From: an uncultured Ulvibacter sp.
GTDB taxonomy: Bacteria > Bacteroidota > Bacteroidia > Flavobacteriales > Flavobacteriaceae
NCBI GenBank assembly: GCA_913063405.1
Contig: CAJXZB010000001.1
Location: 214,656-278,655, forward strand
Direction of reading: 5' to 3'
DNA: 64,000 nucleotides
Of the stretch, positions 25,131 through 34,193 are shown piece after piece. Each line of letters begins with the position of its first letter. Position 1 is the first letter of the stretch. The translations under genes were made by a program, and so were the position numbers. A model generated the notes under the pieces. It was not told the origin of the DNA. It did no database searches and worked only from the letters and a program-made list of their open reading frames with translations.

Positions 25131-25799
25131 TTAGCACCATTTTATTGGTTCCTTTCCTATCTCCTCTAAATACTCATTCGATAAACTAAAATGTTTATTT
25201 CCAAACCAGTACCCTCTATTTGCACTTAATGGTGATGGATGACCACTTGATAATATTAAATGCTTGGTTCCGTCAATTTTAGCACCTTTCTTTTTAGCAT
25301 ATCCTCCCCATAATAAAAACACAATTCCATTTCTTTCCTCTGAAAGTTTAGAAATAACGGCATCTGTAAATTGTTCCCATCCCTTCTTTTGATGGCTCCC
25401 GGCTGTATGTGCTCTAACCGTCAATGTTGCATTTAATAATAATACTCCTTGATTGGCCCATGGTTCTAAGTCTCCGCTATCTGGAATTGGAGTTCCCAAA
25501 TCTGTATGAATTTCCCTAAAAATATTAATGAGCGAAGGCGGTTTTGAAATTCCTTCAACTACCGAAAAGCACAAACCATTGGCCTGTCCAGGGCCATGAT
25601 ATGGATCCTGTCCAAGAATAACAACCTTTACTTTATCAAAGGGTGTGCGATTGAAGGCTGAAAATATTTGATTTCCTGGAGGATAGCAAGTCTTAGTTTT
25701 GTACTCGTTTTTCACAAAATGACTTAGTATTTTGAAATACTCTTTCTCGAATTCCTTGGCTAACGCCGCTTTCCAACTAGGGGCTATTTTTACATCCAT
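25131..25799 (-). CDS. ung: Uracil-DNA glycosylase (family 1)
   Basis: The protein is 222 residues, normal for Ung. The catalytic water-activating motif GQDPYHGPGQANGLCFSV, the base-binding LLLNATLTV segment and the DNA-intercalation motif HPSPLSANRGYWFGNKHF are all present. It removes uracil from DNA after cytosine deamination or dUTP incorporation. It is transcribed divergently from mutS2, giving a DNA-repair pair around a shared ~115-base promoter region. Confidence 0.96.
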   Translation of the reverse strand: MDVKIAPSWKAALAKEFEKEYFKILSHFVKNEYKTKTCYPPGNQIFSAFNRTPFDKVKVVILGQDPYHGPGQANGLCFSVVEGISKPPSLINIFREIHTDLGTPIPDSGDLEPWANQGVLLLNATLTVRAHTAGSHQKKGWEQFTDAVISKLSEERNGIVFLLWGGYAKKKGAKIDGTKHLILSSGHPSPLSANRGYWFGNKHFSLSNEYLEEIGKEPIKWC

Positions 25800-25913
25800 T
25801 GTTATACCGTTTGTACTTTGAATTACTATTTTTGCTAATGTAAAAGTATCGTTTTTTTGCTGGTAACTAAATGTTATGTCAGATGTAAAATTATTGATTT
25901 TTTATGGAATGCT

Positions 25914-28070
25914 ATGATTCGAATTGATAAAAAGACGTTGGAAGATTTAGAGTTTCCTTCAGTTTTACAGCAGGTCTCCGATTTCTGTATTACTGATCCT
26001 GGAAAGGAACGTGCGCTTTCTATTGTTCCCTTTGTAACTCCTGAAGAAATTGCGCCTGAACTTCATCGTGTCAAGGAATTTGTTGGTTCTTTTGATGGTG
26101 ATAACGCAATCCCAAATCACGGCTTCGAGCCTGTTTTCAAAGAATTGCAAATGCTGGATATAGAGAATAGCACTTTGGAGACTTCTGGATTTCGAAGAAT
26201 AGTGTCTGTTTCTGAAACTACAAGAATACTTTTAAGATTCTTTAAGAAGTTCGAGGAGTTTTATGTTTATCTAAATAGTTTTTCTGAAGAAGTAAATTAC
26301 TCACCCCTTGTTTCTGAAGCTATTCAGAAAATATTTGATAAGTATGGCGAAGTTAAAGACGATGCGTCTTCAAATCTTGCTGCAATTAGAAGGCGTCTAA
26401 ATTCAGTAAAGGGACAAATTAATTCCTCTTTTACCAAGGCGTTAACACGCTACCACCAAGCTGATTACTTAGATGAAATTAGAGAAACAATTGTTGATAA
26501 TCGTAGAGTATTGGCGGTTAAAGCAATGCATCGTAAGAAGATTAGAGGTGCAGTTCTGGGGAATTCAAAAACGGGAAGCATTGTATATATTGAACCGCAA
26601 GAAACTTTAGAATTCACAAATGAACTTAGCAGTTTAATCTACGAAGAACGAGAAGAAGTTAAGCGAATTCTAAAAGCGTTAACAGAATACATACGTCCCT
26701 ATAGAGACCTTATTGAAAGTTATCAGGACTATTTAATTACATTCGATACACTTTACGCTAAGACAAAACACGCGATAGTTATAAATGGAGTGCTTCCCCT
26801 GCTCTCTAAAACCAAAAGGCTTTTACTGGTCAAAGCGTTTCATCCACTTTTATTTGTCGCCAATAAAAAAAGGAAAGAGAAAACATTTCCTCAGAGTATT
26901 ACCTTAAAACCGGATGGCCGTATAATAGTCATATCTGGACCAAATGCCGGTGGTAAAAGTATCACACTTAAAACCGTTGGACTGTTGCAGGTGATGCTGC
27001 AAAGTGGAATGTTAATTCCTGTTGAGCCACAAAGTGAATTGTGTTTCTTTGATCGTGTACTTACCGATATTGGTGATAACCAATCTATTGAGAACCATTT
27101 GAGCACCTATAGCTATCGCTTAAAAATGATGAATCACTTTTTAAAGAAATGTAATAAGAACACCCTCTTTCTTATTGATGAATTTGGTACCGGAAGTGAC
27201 CCTGAACTCGGCGGTGCTTTGGCAGAGACTTTTTTGGAAGTGTTTTATGAACGAGAAGCCTTTGGTATAATCACAACTCATTATGCCAACTTAAAACTTC
27301 TTGCAAATGAACTCCCTCATGCCGTGAATGCCAATATGCAGTTTGACAGTAGGTCCTTAGAACCTCTATACAAGCTACATTTGGGAGAAGCAGGTAGTTC
27401 TTTTACGTTTGAAGTAGCCCAAAAAAATGGAATTCCTTTTAGTCTAATAAACAAATCAAAAAAGAAGATTGAGCGTGGTAAAATTCGTTTTGATAAGACG
27501 ATTTCGAATCTTCAAAAGGAACGGTCTAAACTTCGGAAAACATCTGAGTCTTTAGAAACTTCGGAGAAAAAGGCACGCCTAGAAAGTAAGCAACTGGAAG
27601 CGGTAAACTCGAAGGTACAGGACAAATTAGAGAGTTTTCAAGAATTATATGATGCCAATCAGAAGTTGATAAGTCTTGGTAAGAAATTCGATACGCTTTC
27701 AGAAAAATACTTCAATAACAAGGAGAAAAGACAACTGATGGATGAATTGATGAAGATGGTGATGGTGGAAAATAGTAAACGAAAAAAGTTGACTCCTAAA
27801 GTTAAGAAAGTTGTTAAAGCCAAGGAGCGAAGGGTATTACAGGAAGTAGAGAAAAAAGTTGAAGTAATACGAGTCCGTAAGAAAAAGGAAAAAGCGGAAG
27901 CTAAGAAAGCCCCACCAAAGCCAAAAGTTACCCTGAAGATTGGAGATCGAGTACGAATGATTGATGGAAGAGCTATTGGAACAATTGATACCTTAGAAAA
28001 AAATAAAGCTGTTGTTAATTATGGTATGTTTACGACTAATATAAGTGTTACCGAACTAGAGAAAGTATAG
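25914..28070 (+). CDS. mutS2: MutS2 family ATPase lacking the Smr domain
   Basis: The product is 718 residues from ATG 25914, which gives the family start MIRIDKKTLEDLEFPSVLQQ; the frame extends further upstream but without conservation. A helical core and clamp precede the ATPase domain, which has Walker A SGPNAGGKSITLKT, Walker B TLFLIDEFGTGSDPE and the TTHYANLKLLA switch. A basic coiled-coil stretch follows (about 520-640). The end is a KOW-like segment (LKIGDRVRMIDGRAIGTID). Canonical MutS2 continues into an Smr nuclease domain, which is absent here. A TATTTTTG box lies at 25827-25834. It probably acts on recombination intermediates or collided ribosomes without the Smr cleavage function. 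Confidence 0.92.
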   Translation: MIRIDKKTLEDLEFPSVLQQVSDFCITDPGKERALSIVPFVTPEEIAPELHRVKEFVGSFDGDNAIPNHGFEPVFKELQMLDIENSTLETSGFRRIVSVSETTRILLRFFKKFEEFYVYLNSFSEEVNYSPLVSEAIQKIFDKYGEVKDDASSNLAAIRRRLNSVKGQINSSFTKALTRYHQADYLDEIRETIVDNRRVLAVKAMHRKKIRGAVLGNSKTGSIVYIEPQETLEFTNELSSLIYEEREEVKRILKALTEYIRPYRDLIESYQDYLITFDTLYAKTKHAIVINGVLPLLSKTKRLLLVKAFHPLLFVANKKRKEKTFPQSITLKPDGRIIVISGPNAGGKSITLKTVGLLQVMLQSGMLIPVEPQSELCFFDRVLTDIGDNQSIENHLSTYSYRLKMMNHFLKKCNKNTLFLIDEFGTGSDPELGGALAETFLEVFYEREAFGIITTHYANLKLLANELPHAVNANMQFDSRSLEPLYKLHLGEAGSSFTFEVAQKNGIPFSLINKSKKKIERGKIRFDKTISNLQKERSKLRKTSESLETSEKKARLESKQLEAVNSKVQDKLESFQELYDANQKLISLGKKFDTLSEKYFNNKEKRQLMDELMKMVMVENSKRKKLTPKVKKVVKAKERRVLQEVEKKVEVIRVRKKKEKAEAKKAPPKPKVTLKIGDRVRMIDGRAIGTIDTLEKNKAVVNYGMFTTNISVTELEKV

Positions 28071-28074
28071 GACA

Positions 28075-28482
28075 GTGAATTTAAAGAAGAAACATAAAAT
28101 AATCCTATTTGACGGTGTTTGTAACTTGTGCAATAGCACCGTGCAACGCGTTATTAAAAATGATAAAAATGATGTCTTTCGCTTTACTGCTTTGCAGAGT
28201 GCTGTTGGAATGGTAATGGTTACCGAACATAGAATTGACACGGCACGAACCGATTCTATAATTCTAGTTAATGGAGATACGGTATCTGTTAAATCAACTG
28301 CAGCATTGAAGATTGCAAAAGAGCTCTCAGGTGCATACCCTCTGCTCTATGGTTTTATGATTGTTCCTGCCGTTATTCGTAATTGGATTTACGATTTCAT
28401 TGCTAGAAATCGATATAAGTGGTATGGAAGACAAGAAAATTGTATGATTCCAACTCCGGAGCTTAAAAAGAAATTTTTGTAA
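28075..28482 (+). CDS. DCC family thiol-disulfide oxidoreductase-like protein (DUF393)
   Basis: The protein is 135 residues starting at GTG 28075, four bases after the mutS2 stop. The signature ILFDGVCNLCNSTVQ holds the DxxCxxC motif that names the family, followed by FRFTALQSAVG and a C-terminal RNRYKWYGR. The fold is thioredoxin-like and a redox role is assumed, but no substrate is established. It is probably co-transcribed with mutS2. Its stop codon directly abuts the stop of the facing gene, with no intergenic base. Confidence 0.87.
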   Translation: MNLKKKHKIILFDGVCNLCNSTVQRVIKNDKNDVFRFTALQSAVGMVMVTEHRIDTARTDSIILVNGDTVSVKSTAALKIAKELSGAYPLLYGFMIVPAVIRNWIYDFIARNRYKWYGRQENCMIPTPELKKKFL

Positions 28483-29646
28483 TTACTTTAGACTTTTAAG
28501 AATAAAGTCAAGCGTTGTGTTTGTATTTTCGTTCTTTTCAAAGGCTCGATTTTCGTAGCGTATCTCTTCCGCTAGACCTTCTTCTTTCCATTTAGAAACA
28601 ATATCAACATTATCTAGCGATACCTTACCTTTTAACAGCAAATCAAGCTTCCCTCCTGATTGATGGTAATCATATACTTTTTTTAATCCAGTTAGATACA
28701 TATAATCCTTCGTAAAGCCACCACCGCGATGCGCGCGTAAGGTAATATTATATGATTCCTCTCTATTCAATTTATATTGATTGTGCAAAAGATCAAAAGT
28801 ATCACAGAAATTGAATCCTTTGTGAAGACTATCGGCTGCAATTACCCGATATGAAAGCTCTTTGAGGCGATATAAGGTGAGACACCCACTCATATATTCG
28901 CTATACACAGCAAGCCCTTCCTGAGTCTCTACATTATTCGGAAATCCATTATGGAAAATCTTAAGCGACTGATCTAAACCATTGAAAGTAGTAACCAGAT
29001 GCACTCCAATCTCATGATTGGCAAGCACTTTTAATTGATTGGCGCTAAACCGATGATTTTTCTTTAGTAAAAGTGTTTGTGAGTTATTTAAAACCATTGC
29101 CGCCGCAGAAAGCTTCGTTGAAAGTTTTATGTTAAGGTTGAAATCATAGCGTTTTGAAAATTCCTTAAAGTATTCTACTGCATCGTGGGCATTGAATACT
29201 GGAAACATCTCCTGGTTCACCTCTGTATCATCAAAATGCAATATAAATTGTGCATTCTCCACATCTTTCTGTGTGGGAGTTCCAAAAGATTTTAAGGCAT
29301 TATAGTAAAACTTTCTCCGAGTCCCTATGGTCTCAATACATTGAACTAGACCAGAATAATCGTAGATGACATCTCTATAAAATGCTCTTGAGTCCTCATC
29401 CCTTACAGCGTCAATATTCTGAGAAAATAACGCCTGTTGTAATTTATAGGCATTAAAATCTATTTTCCGATACTTGAAATTTGGGCTTAGGTTGTATTTT
29501 GAGGCAAAGAAATTTCTTTTCTCCTGTTCAATATTGGTCGGATTTATATAATTGAGAAGTTCAATTTTTTGAACCAATCGATTTAAATCAGTATCAATTT
29601 TGAACAGATTTGGATGCGTTTCTAAGATGGTTTGGGGGCATGTCAT
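28483..29646 (-). CDS. DUF1704 / QEGLA-motif metallopeptidase (MATCAP-like)
   Basis: The protein has 387 residues. The catalytic signature is HEIGVH (HExxxH), followed about 25 residues later by ETQEGLAVYSEYMSG, the QEGLA motif of the family often annotated as flavohemoglobin expression-modulating. The eukaryotic members (MATCAP) are zinc carboxypeptidases that remove C-terminal tyrosine from tubulin. By analogy this protein should trim a C-terminal residue from a protein or peptide; that is inference. Its ATG overlaps the stop of the amidohydrolase gene (TAATG), so the two are translated together. Confidence 0.85.
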   Translation of the reverse strand: MTCPQTILETHPNLFKIDTDLNRLVQKIELLNYINPTNIEQEKRNFFASKYNLSPNFKYRKIDFNAYKLQQALFSQNIDAVRDEDSRAFYRDVIYDYSGLVQCIETIGTRRKFYYNALKSFGTPTQKDVENAQFILHFDDTEVNQEMFPVFNAHDAVEYFKEFSKRYDFNLNIKLSTKLSAAAMVLNNSQTLLLKKNHRFSANQLKVLANHEIGVHLVTTFNGLDQSLKIFHNGFPNNVETQEGLAVYSEYMSGCLTLYRLKELSYRVIAADSLHKGFNFCDTFDLLHNQYKLNREESYNITLRAHRGGGFTKDYMYLTGLKKVYDYHQSGGKLDLLLKGKVSLDNVDIVSKWKEEGLAEEIRYENRAFEKNENTNTTLDFILKSLK

Positions 29647-30479
29647 TACTCAGTTTTTTGGGAATTGTAAAATGCCATTGCATGCTCCCTTATTTTTTTC
29701 TGAAGTTGCATTTCGATTGCCGAAACTATTTCAGGATAAATTACTTGATGTAATTCATCGCAATAAATTTTCTTGAATTCAGTCGCCAAAACTAAGGTAT
29801 TTTTGAAGTTTTTGGTAATATATTTTAAGAAATAACCATTTCCAAAAAAGGTGTCATTTACTTTTGCTGTAGTTTCTTTAATTCCAGGGATTGTTAGCCC
29901 AGTTAATGATAGTCTCCAACCTTCAATATAAGCGCCAAACTTTTCATTATCAATATTTGTAGTGCCTAGGTTGATAACCGGAACTTCTCTGTCCCATCGT
30001 TTCCAATTGTATGAATGCATATCATAAACTACAATAGCGCCAAATTTTGTTTCCAATTTCTCAATTAAGGCGTGAACAACCCTATAAAATGCATTATGTT
30101 TTTCTATGCTTCTTTTCCGCTGTGTAGGGTTCAAAGGTTCTTTCCATAGTTTTTTACCCCAAGCATCTTCAAAAATGGCTTGATCCGTGGCACGGTTTAA
30201 ATCATATTCAAAACGACTATCACATCCAGCAATAAGTATGGAGTGATTTTTAACAAATTCCTTAGTACAAGGGTCCTCCTCGTACCAACGTTCATATTCT
30301 GAATGCAAACAATTCTCCCATAGTTCTTTTCTGAATTGATGTCCATCATGAACTGCTCCGCAAACATATGGAACGTATTTGTCAATTTTAATTGTAAAAG
30401 AGTAGTCTTCAGAGACTGTTTCGAAGATTTCCTCTCGGTTTATCTTGTTTATAATTTCATTCGTGGAAAGACGAATCAT
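29646..30479 (-). CDS. N-formylglutamate amidohydrolase-like protein
   Basis: The protein has 277 residues. GAVHDGHQFR near residue 40, AGCDSRFEYDLNRATD with metal and substrate residues, IVVYDMHSYNW and INLGTTN correspond to the core of the FGase superfamily of zinc hydrolases. The family also includes enzymes acting on other N-acyl or gamma-linked glutamates. Histidine-degradation genes are absent, so a role in that pathway is unlikely. Its coupling to a DUF1704 peptidase and proximity to an ATP-grasp ligase suggest peptide-type chemistry. Confidence 0.82.
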   Translation of the reverse strand: MIRLSTNEIINKINREEIFETVSEDYSFTIKIDKYVPYVCGAVHDGHQFRKELWENCLHSEYERWYEEDPCTKEFVKNHSILIAGCDSRFEYDLNRATDQAIFEDAWGKKLWKEPLNPTQRKRSIEKHNAFYRVVHALIEKLETKFGAIVVYDMHSYNWKRWDREVPVINLGTTNIDNEKFGAYIEGWRLSLTGLTIPGIKETTAKVNDTFFGNGYFLKYITKNFKNTLVLATEFKKIYCDELHQVIYPEIVSAIEMQLQKKIREHAMAFYNSQKTE

Positions 30480-30519
30480 TATTGGTTTAATTTTTAATTA
30501 ATTATATGTGTAACCGTTT

Positions 30520-30892
30520 TTATAAGAAACTCTCAAGAAACTTGATATACTCTTTCGGTAACTGGGCCGTTTTTCCTACCTTAATAATAAGTTCAAGGTA
30601 TTCTTTGTCTGGTGAAATGTCACCTTCGGGAATTGCTAAATATAAATAGTATTCAAGACTTTTTTCTTTTTCAGTATTTATGCGCATTTGTTTTCTCATA
30701 TAAGAGTTCGGGTTCTCTATTTTATCTAAATACTTAAAATCAAATTCAGAAAGCTCAAATACAACACCATACACCCGGGAGTTAGCTGATGGTTCAATAC
30801 TTGCGCCCCCTCCATCTCTATAGTCTCCTTTTCTGTTAAAGACCAATTGATGATTATTCCATTCGTCAGAAACAAATGCCTTAGTTTGTGTA
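30520..30892 (-). pseudogene. Gamma-glutamylcyclotransferase-like C-terminal part, frameshifted
   Basis: The frame enters at about 30892 (TKAFVSDEWNNHQLVFNRKG) and resembles the GGCT/AIG2 fold: ASIEPSANSRVYGVVFELSE, FDFKYLDKIENPNSYMR, and a C-terminal PDKEYLELIIKVGK. The N-terminal AYGSN nucleotide-like loop of the family is missing, and the usual acidic catalytic position reads KIENP. It overlaps the end of the membrane protein gene in another frame. A one-base frameshift near 30890 would join the two into one chain. It may be a fusion relic. Confidence 0.5.
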
Positions 30893-31286
30893 GTCTAATA
30901 ATTCTAACGCCGTTAGTCAAAGCTTCGCGATGCGCGTTTATATACTCCCTTGCAATCTTTTTCCCAGTCTCATCTTTACATTCAAATCCCTCACCTGTAA
31001 TATAAATATCGTGTTTAGCATTTTTTATTTTATGATTAAAATAAGTATAAAACTTCTTGTTATACTTTGCATTATCCAATGTTCTAAAAACTTTATTCGT
31101 TGAAGAGTTTCGTCGAAACAAAAATTCTTTAATGAAATACCCAATAACACCTCCTGCCGCTATTAATGCTCCATACAATAGGAAGTTTAATAGATTATTC
31201 TCACTAAAAAAAATTAAAATAGATACGATACTACATATGCTACCAATTAAACCTACAATGACTATCCAACGGTTATTGTCTTTCAT
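30726..31286 (-). CDS. Two-helix membrane protein with PLD-like N-terminal motif, probably frameshifted
   Basis: The frame encodes 186 residues. Two membrane helices (about 8-26 and 33-51) are followed by a soluble part with NAKHDIYITGEGFECKDETG and AHREALTNGVRIIRLH, similar to the first half of phospholipase-D-like/HKD domains seen in membrane-anchored proteins. After RLH the sequence loses character and the cyclotransferase-like frame takes over, so the last ~55 residues are probably out of frame. It lies in the same direction as, and between, the ATP-grasp and amidohydrolase genes. Its function is unknown. Confidence 0.5.
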   Translation of the reverse strand: MKDNNRWIVIVGLIGSICSIVSILIFFSENNLLNFLLYGALIAAGGVIGYFIKEFLFRRNSSTNKVFRTLDNAKYNKKFYTYFNHKIKNAKHDIYITGEGFECKDETGKKIAREYINAHREALTNGVRIIRLHKLRHLFLTNGIIINWSLTEKETIEMEGAQVLNHQLTPGCMVLYLSFLNLILSI

Positions 31287-31370
31287 GAGCTATAATGTTA
31301 TTTAAACGATTTTCTATTTATTGGATGTTATTATCGATTAGAGATTATTCTAGAAATTGAACAATTAGGT

Positions 31371-32399
31371 TTAAGCTTCATCGACATGTCTGCGAAGTTT
31401 TTGGCGTCGTTCAAACGCATTTACGCGTTCCACTACCTTGTCCTCGATAAAATCAATTATCTTCTCTTGAAGTCTGGTTTTATTGACCTTATTAATATAA
31501 GTAATCCCTCCAGGAGACATTACATTTACTTCTACAAGCATTCCTCCAATCACATCAATTCCAACAAAATAGAGACCATCCTTTACCAATTTGGGACCAA
31601 TACGTCTGCAAAGTTCCTTTTCTTGAAGGGAAAGGCTATGCTTTTCAACCGTTCCACCTGCACTTACATTGGAGCGATGATCTTCCTCCCCTGGTACACG
31701 CCTCATGGTACCAATTGGTTTCCCATTCAGCATTAAAATACGCACATCTCCTTGATCCGCACCTTCAATGTATTCTTGTAAAATTACATAATTGGAAGTA
31801 CCATCATTATTATCAATATAGAAGTCAAGTAAAGAATTGATACTTAGCATAGCACGTTTCTCAATCAGGATCACCCCAGACCCTCCAAAACCGTTTAATG
31901 GCTTTAAAATCATTTTATCTGGACCTTCTTTAATAGTTTTCTTTAAATAGTCTTTATTTTTGGTAACATGTGTTCTAGGAAGAATTTCATTTTGAGCATC
32001 TTCGAAAACTGCCGTGTACAATTTATTATTAGCTCGACGTATGCCGTCCAAATCATTCATTATAAATACATCGTCTTTTACTGAATCTAAAAAATTTAGC
32101 ATTATCATATCCAAAGGAGGATTGCTTCTTAAGATAATCACATCAAATCCGGCCAGGGGTAGCATCTCATCATAAAATTCGGCTTTACCATGAAAAGATT
32201 TTAGCGAATTCGATATTTTGTCCTTGCGCTTTATCACTTTGGAAAAGGAAAAAGCCACGCTGTCACGTATAGTAAGATTCGCTGGTGTTGTAATTACCAG
32301 TCCGTGACCTCGCTTAACGAACTCATGAATCATCGCCAATGTGGAATCATTGTCTGGATCCATTTCTTCCCAAGGATACATTATAAAACAAACATTCAT
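31371..32399 (-). CDS. ATP-grasp ligase, glutathione-synthetase-like
   Basis: The protein has 342 residues. The N-terminal substrate domain (MNVCFIMYPWEEMDPDNDST) is followed by an ATP-grasp module with KPLNGFGGSGVILI (glycine loop), YVILQEYIEGADQGDVRIL, VSAGGTVEKHS and the metal-binding GGMLVEVNVMSPGGITYIN. This closely follows prokaryotic GshB. No gamma-glutamylcysteine ligase is seen, and the genome uses bacillithiol (bshA at 44.5-45.6 kb), so a different peptide or amino acid ligation is plausible. It is the first gene of a minus-strand group ending with the amidohydrolase and DUF1704 genes. Confidence 0.85.
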   Translation of the reverse strand: MNVCFIMYPWEEMDPDNDSTLAMIHEFVKRGHGLVITTPANLTIRDSVAFSFSKVIKRKDKISNSLKSFHGKAEFYDEMLPLAGFDVIILRSNPPLDMIMLNFLDSVKDDVFIMNDLDGIRRANNKLYTAVFEDAQNEILPRTHVTKNKDYLKKTIKEGPDKMILKPLNGFGGSGVILIEKRAMLSINSLLDFYIDNNDGTSNYVILQEYIEGADQGDVRILMLNGKPIGTMRRVPGEEDHRSNVSAGGTVEKHSLSLQEKELCRRIGPKLVKDGLYFVGIDVIGGMLVEVNVMSPGGITYINKVNKTRLQEKIIDFIEDKVVERVNAFERRQKLRRHVDEA

Positions 32400-32519
32400 A
32401 GTGGTTAGTTTTTTAATTAAGAATGGTTACCGGTTAATCCGTCTTATTTAGTTTATTAAAAGTAGGATTTATTCTATTATCTATTATATTTTTGAATGAT
32501 AAATTTAAAATCAAAACAA

Positions 32520-33332
32520 ATGGATGTTCAAAAGATACTTGATAGATTAATTGAATTGGGTAGCGAATATGGCTTAAAAGTTATTGGAGCTATTATTATA
32601 TGGATTGTTGGATCCTGGCTTATTAAGAAAATGTTAAGGGTTGTCAATGGTCTTATGGATAAAAAGGGCTATGACGAAGGACTTAAAAAATTCTTACTTA
32701 ATTTATTGGGTTGGATTTTAAAAGTATTACTTGTTCTTGCCATTTTGGGGAACTTAGGGATTGAAACTACTTCCTTTGCTGCATTATTAGCAGCAATGGG
32801 TCTAGCCATTGGAATGGCATTGCAAGGATCACTTGGTAATTTTGCAGGAGGAGTTATGCTAATGATATTTAAACCCTTTAAAATTGGAGATTTAATTGAA
32901 GCACAAGGGGAATTAGGTGTGGTTAAGGAAATTGAAATTTTCACTACGAAATTGTTAACACCAGAGAACAAGTTAGTAATTGTTCCAAATGGTGCTTTGT
33001 CTAATGGAAATATTACAAATTATTCTGAAGAGGGAATGCTTCAAATAAGACATGTGATTGGCGTATCATATGATGCAGATATTAAGCAAACCAAGAATGT
33101 TCTTATGAACGCCTTAACATCTCAAGATCTGGTGTTATCAGATCCTGTTCCAACTATAGATGTGGCAGCTTTGGGAGAAAGTTCGGTGGATTTTGCAGTA
33201 AGACCATGGGCAAAAACGGAGGATTACTGGACTGTATATTTCAATACTTTAGAAAAGGCAAAACTCGCCTTAGATGCCGCTGGAATCGAAATACCTTACC
33301 CACATGCAGTGGAAATTCAAAAAGAAGCTTAA
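32520..33332 (+). CDS. Small-conductance mechanosensitive channel (MscS)
   Basis: The protein is 270 residues from ATG 32520; the upstream ATG at 32496 adds eight polar residues. Three N-terminal helices lead into the pore helix signature GLAIGMALQGSLGNFAGGVMLMIF. The beta domain follows with FKIGDLIEAQGELGVV and VPNGALSNGNITNYS, then the alpha-beta C-terminal cage. It opens under membrane tension to release solutes after hypo-osmotic shock. It is monocistronic, closed by a strong terminator, and divergent from the ATP-grasp gene. Confidence 0.94.
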   Translation: MDVQKILDRLIELGSEYGLKVIGAIIIWIVGSWLIKKMLRVVNGLMDKKGYDEGLKKFLLNLLGWILKVLLVLAILGNLGIETTSFAALLAAMGLAIGMALQGSLGNFAGGVMLMIFKPFKIGDLIEAQGELGVVKEIEIFTTKLLTPENKLVIVPNGALSNGNITNYSEEGMLQIRHVIGVSYDADIKQTKNVLMNALTSQDLVLSDPVPTIDVAALGESSVDFAVRPWAKTEDYWTVYFNTLEKAKLALDAAGIEIPYPHAVEIQKEA

Positions 33333-33352
33333 TTACTATTTATTCATTTCAT

Positions 33353-33394
33353 AAAAGGCCGCTCTAAATTTGTATTTAGAGCGGCCTTTTTTAT
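33353..33394 (+). terminator. Rho-independent terminator after mscS
   Basis: A 17-base-pair stem (33353-33369 with 33374-33390, core GGCCGCTCTAAAT) has a four-base loop and a following T run. It may also serve the facing gene that ends at 33399. Confidence 0.93.
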
Positions 33395-33398
33395 AGTA

Positions 33399-34193
33399 TC
33401 ATTCTCCATAGATTCTAAAATTATCAAACCCGGCAAAATCGGTGTCGCCATTTTGACTAATACCAAGGGTTAGTCGAACATTGGTCACAGCGTTAGGAAT
33501 GTTAACCGTTACCGTACCCTCTATAGTAAAATCCCCAGTGCCATTTACTAGGTTGGTCACACCTTGACTTACGTTATCGTAAAAGACTTCATATTGAACA
33601 TCATCTCCATTATCAAATTGAAAAACATCATAATCAAATGCTAACCTTGCATTAATTATGCTAGAAATGTCCACATTAATAAATGCAATTTCATGCAGAA
33701 AATTTGTTCCAGTGATGGGATTGTCCAGATCTCTACAACCTAAAAAATACCCATTGACCTTGTCAATTTCTGTAGTGCCCGGGCCCAAAGTTGTAACTAA
33801 ATCCCAAATATCATTATTCATATTGTACACAGGGTGGTTCAAAGAATAATTCCAGTTTATATTAGTGTCAAAATCCTGAACAACCAATGTTATCGCATGT
33901 GTTGAAAGTGTATAAATGGATTCCCAGTAAATACCATTCCATATTTGGTAGGTAGCAGTATCCTCCACAAATACTAACAAACCAATGTCCGTAGAAGCAG
34001 CGGGGATTGCATCTCGTTGAACTTGAGTAGGAACACGAGGCGGCATGAACCCTCCAAATTTAGTTCCGCCATTTGAAATACCATTAATTTCAAACATAGC
34101 TGCATTACTTGGATTAATAGTGCCAATGCCAACCTGAGAATATAGAATCAAACTAAACAAGTGGGTGAAAACAATACAAAAGAATCTTCTCAT
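33399..34193 (-). CDS. Secreted protein of unknown function
   Basis: The protein is 264 residues with a signal peptide ending near LILYSQ and a mature start VGIGTINPSNAAMFEING. That opening recurs in Flavobacteriaceae exported proteins with a tail-fibre-like N-terminus. A central part WNGIYWESIY fits that family. The C-terminal ~150 residues look like a jelly-roll (VQYEVFYDN, GDFTIEGTVTVNIP, FAGFDNFRIYG), possibly a carbohydrate-binding-like fold. No sorting domain of the usual type is present, though the C-terminus DNFRIYGE may itself be a surface signal. Its function is unknown. Confidence 0.72.
   Translation of the reverse strand: MRRFFCIVFTHLFSLILYSQVGIGTINPSNAAMFEINGISNGGTKFGGFMPPRVPTQVQRDAIPAASTDIGLLVFVEDTATYQIWNGIYWESIYTLSTHAITLVVQDFDTNINWNYSLNHPVYNMNNDIWDLVTTLGPGTTEIDKVNGYFLGCRDLDNPITGTNFLHEIAFINVDISSIINARLAFDYDVFQFDNGDDVQYEVFYDNVSQGVTNLVNGTGDFTIEGTVTVNIPNAVTNVRLTLGISQNGDTDFAGFDNFRIYGE

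Noticed and set aside
31371..32399. True glutathione synthetase for a glutathione pathway
   Set aside because: No gamma-glutamylcysteine ligase is nearby and bshA indicates bacillithiol; kept as GshB-like only.
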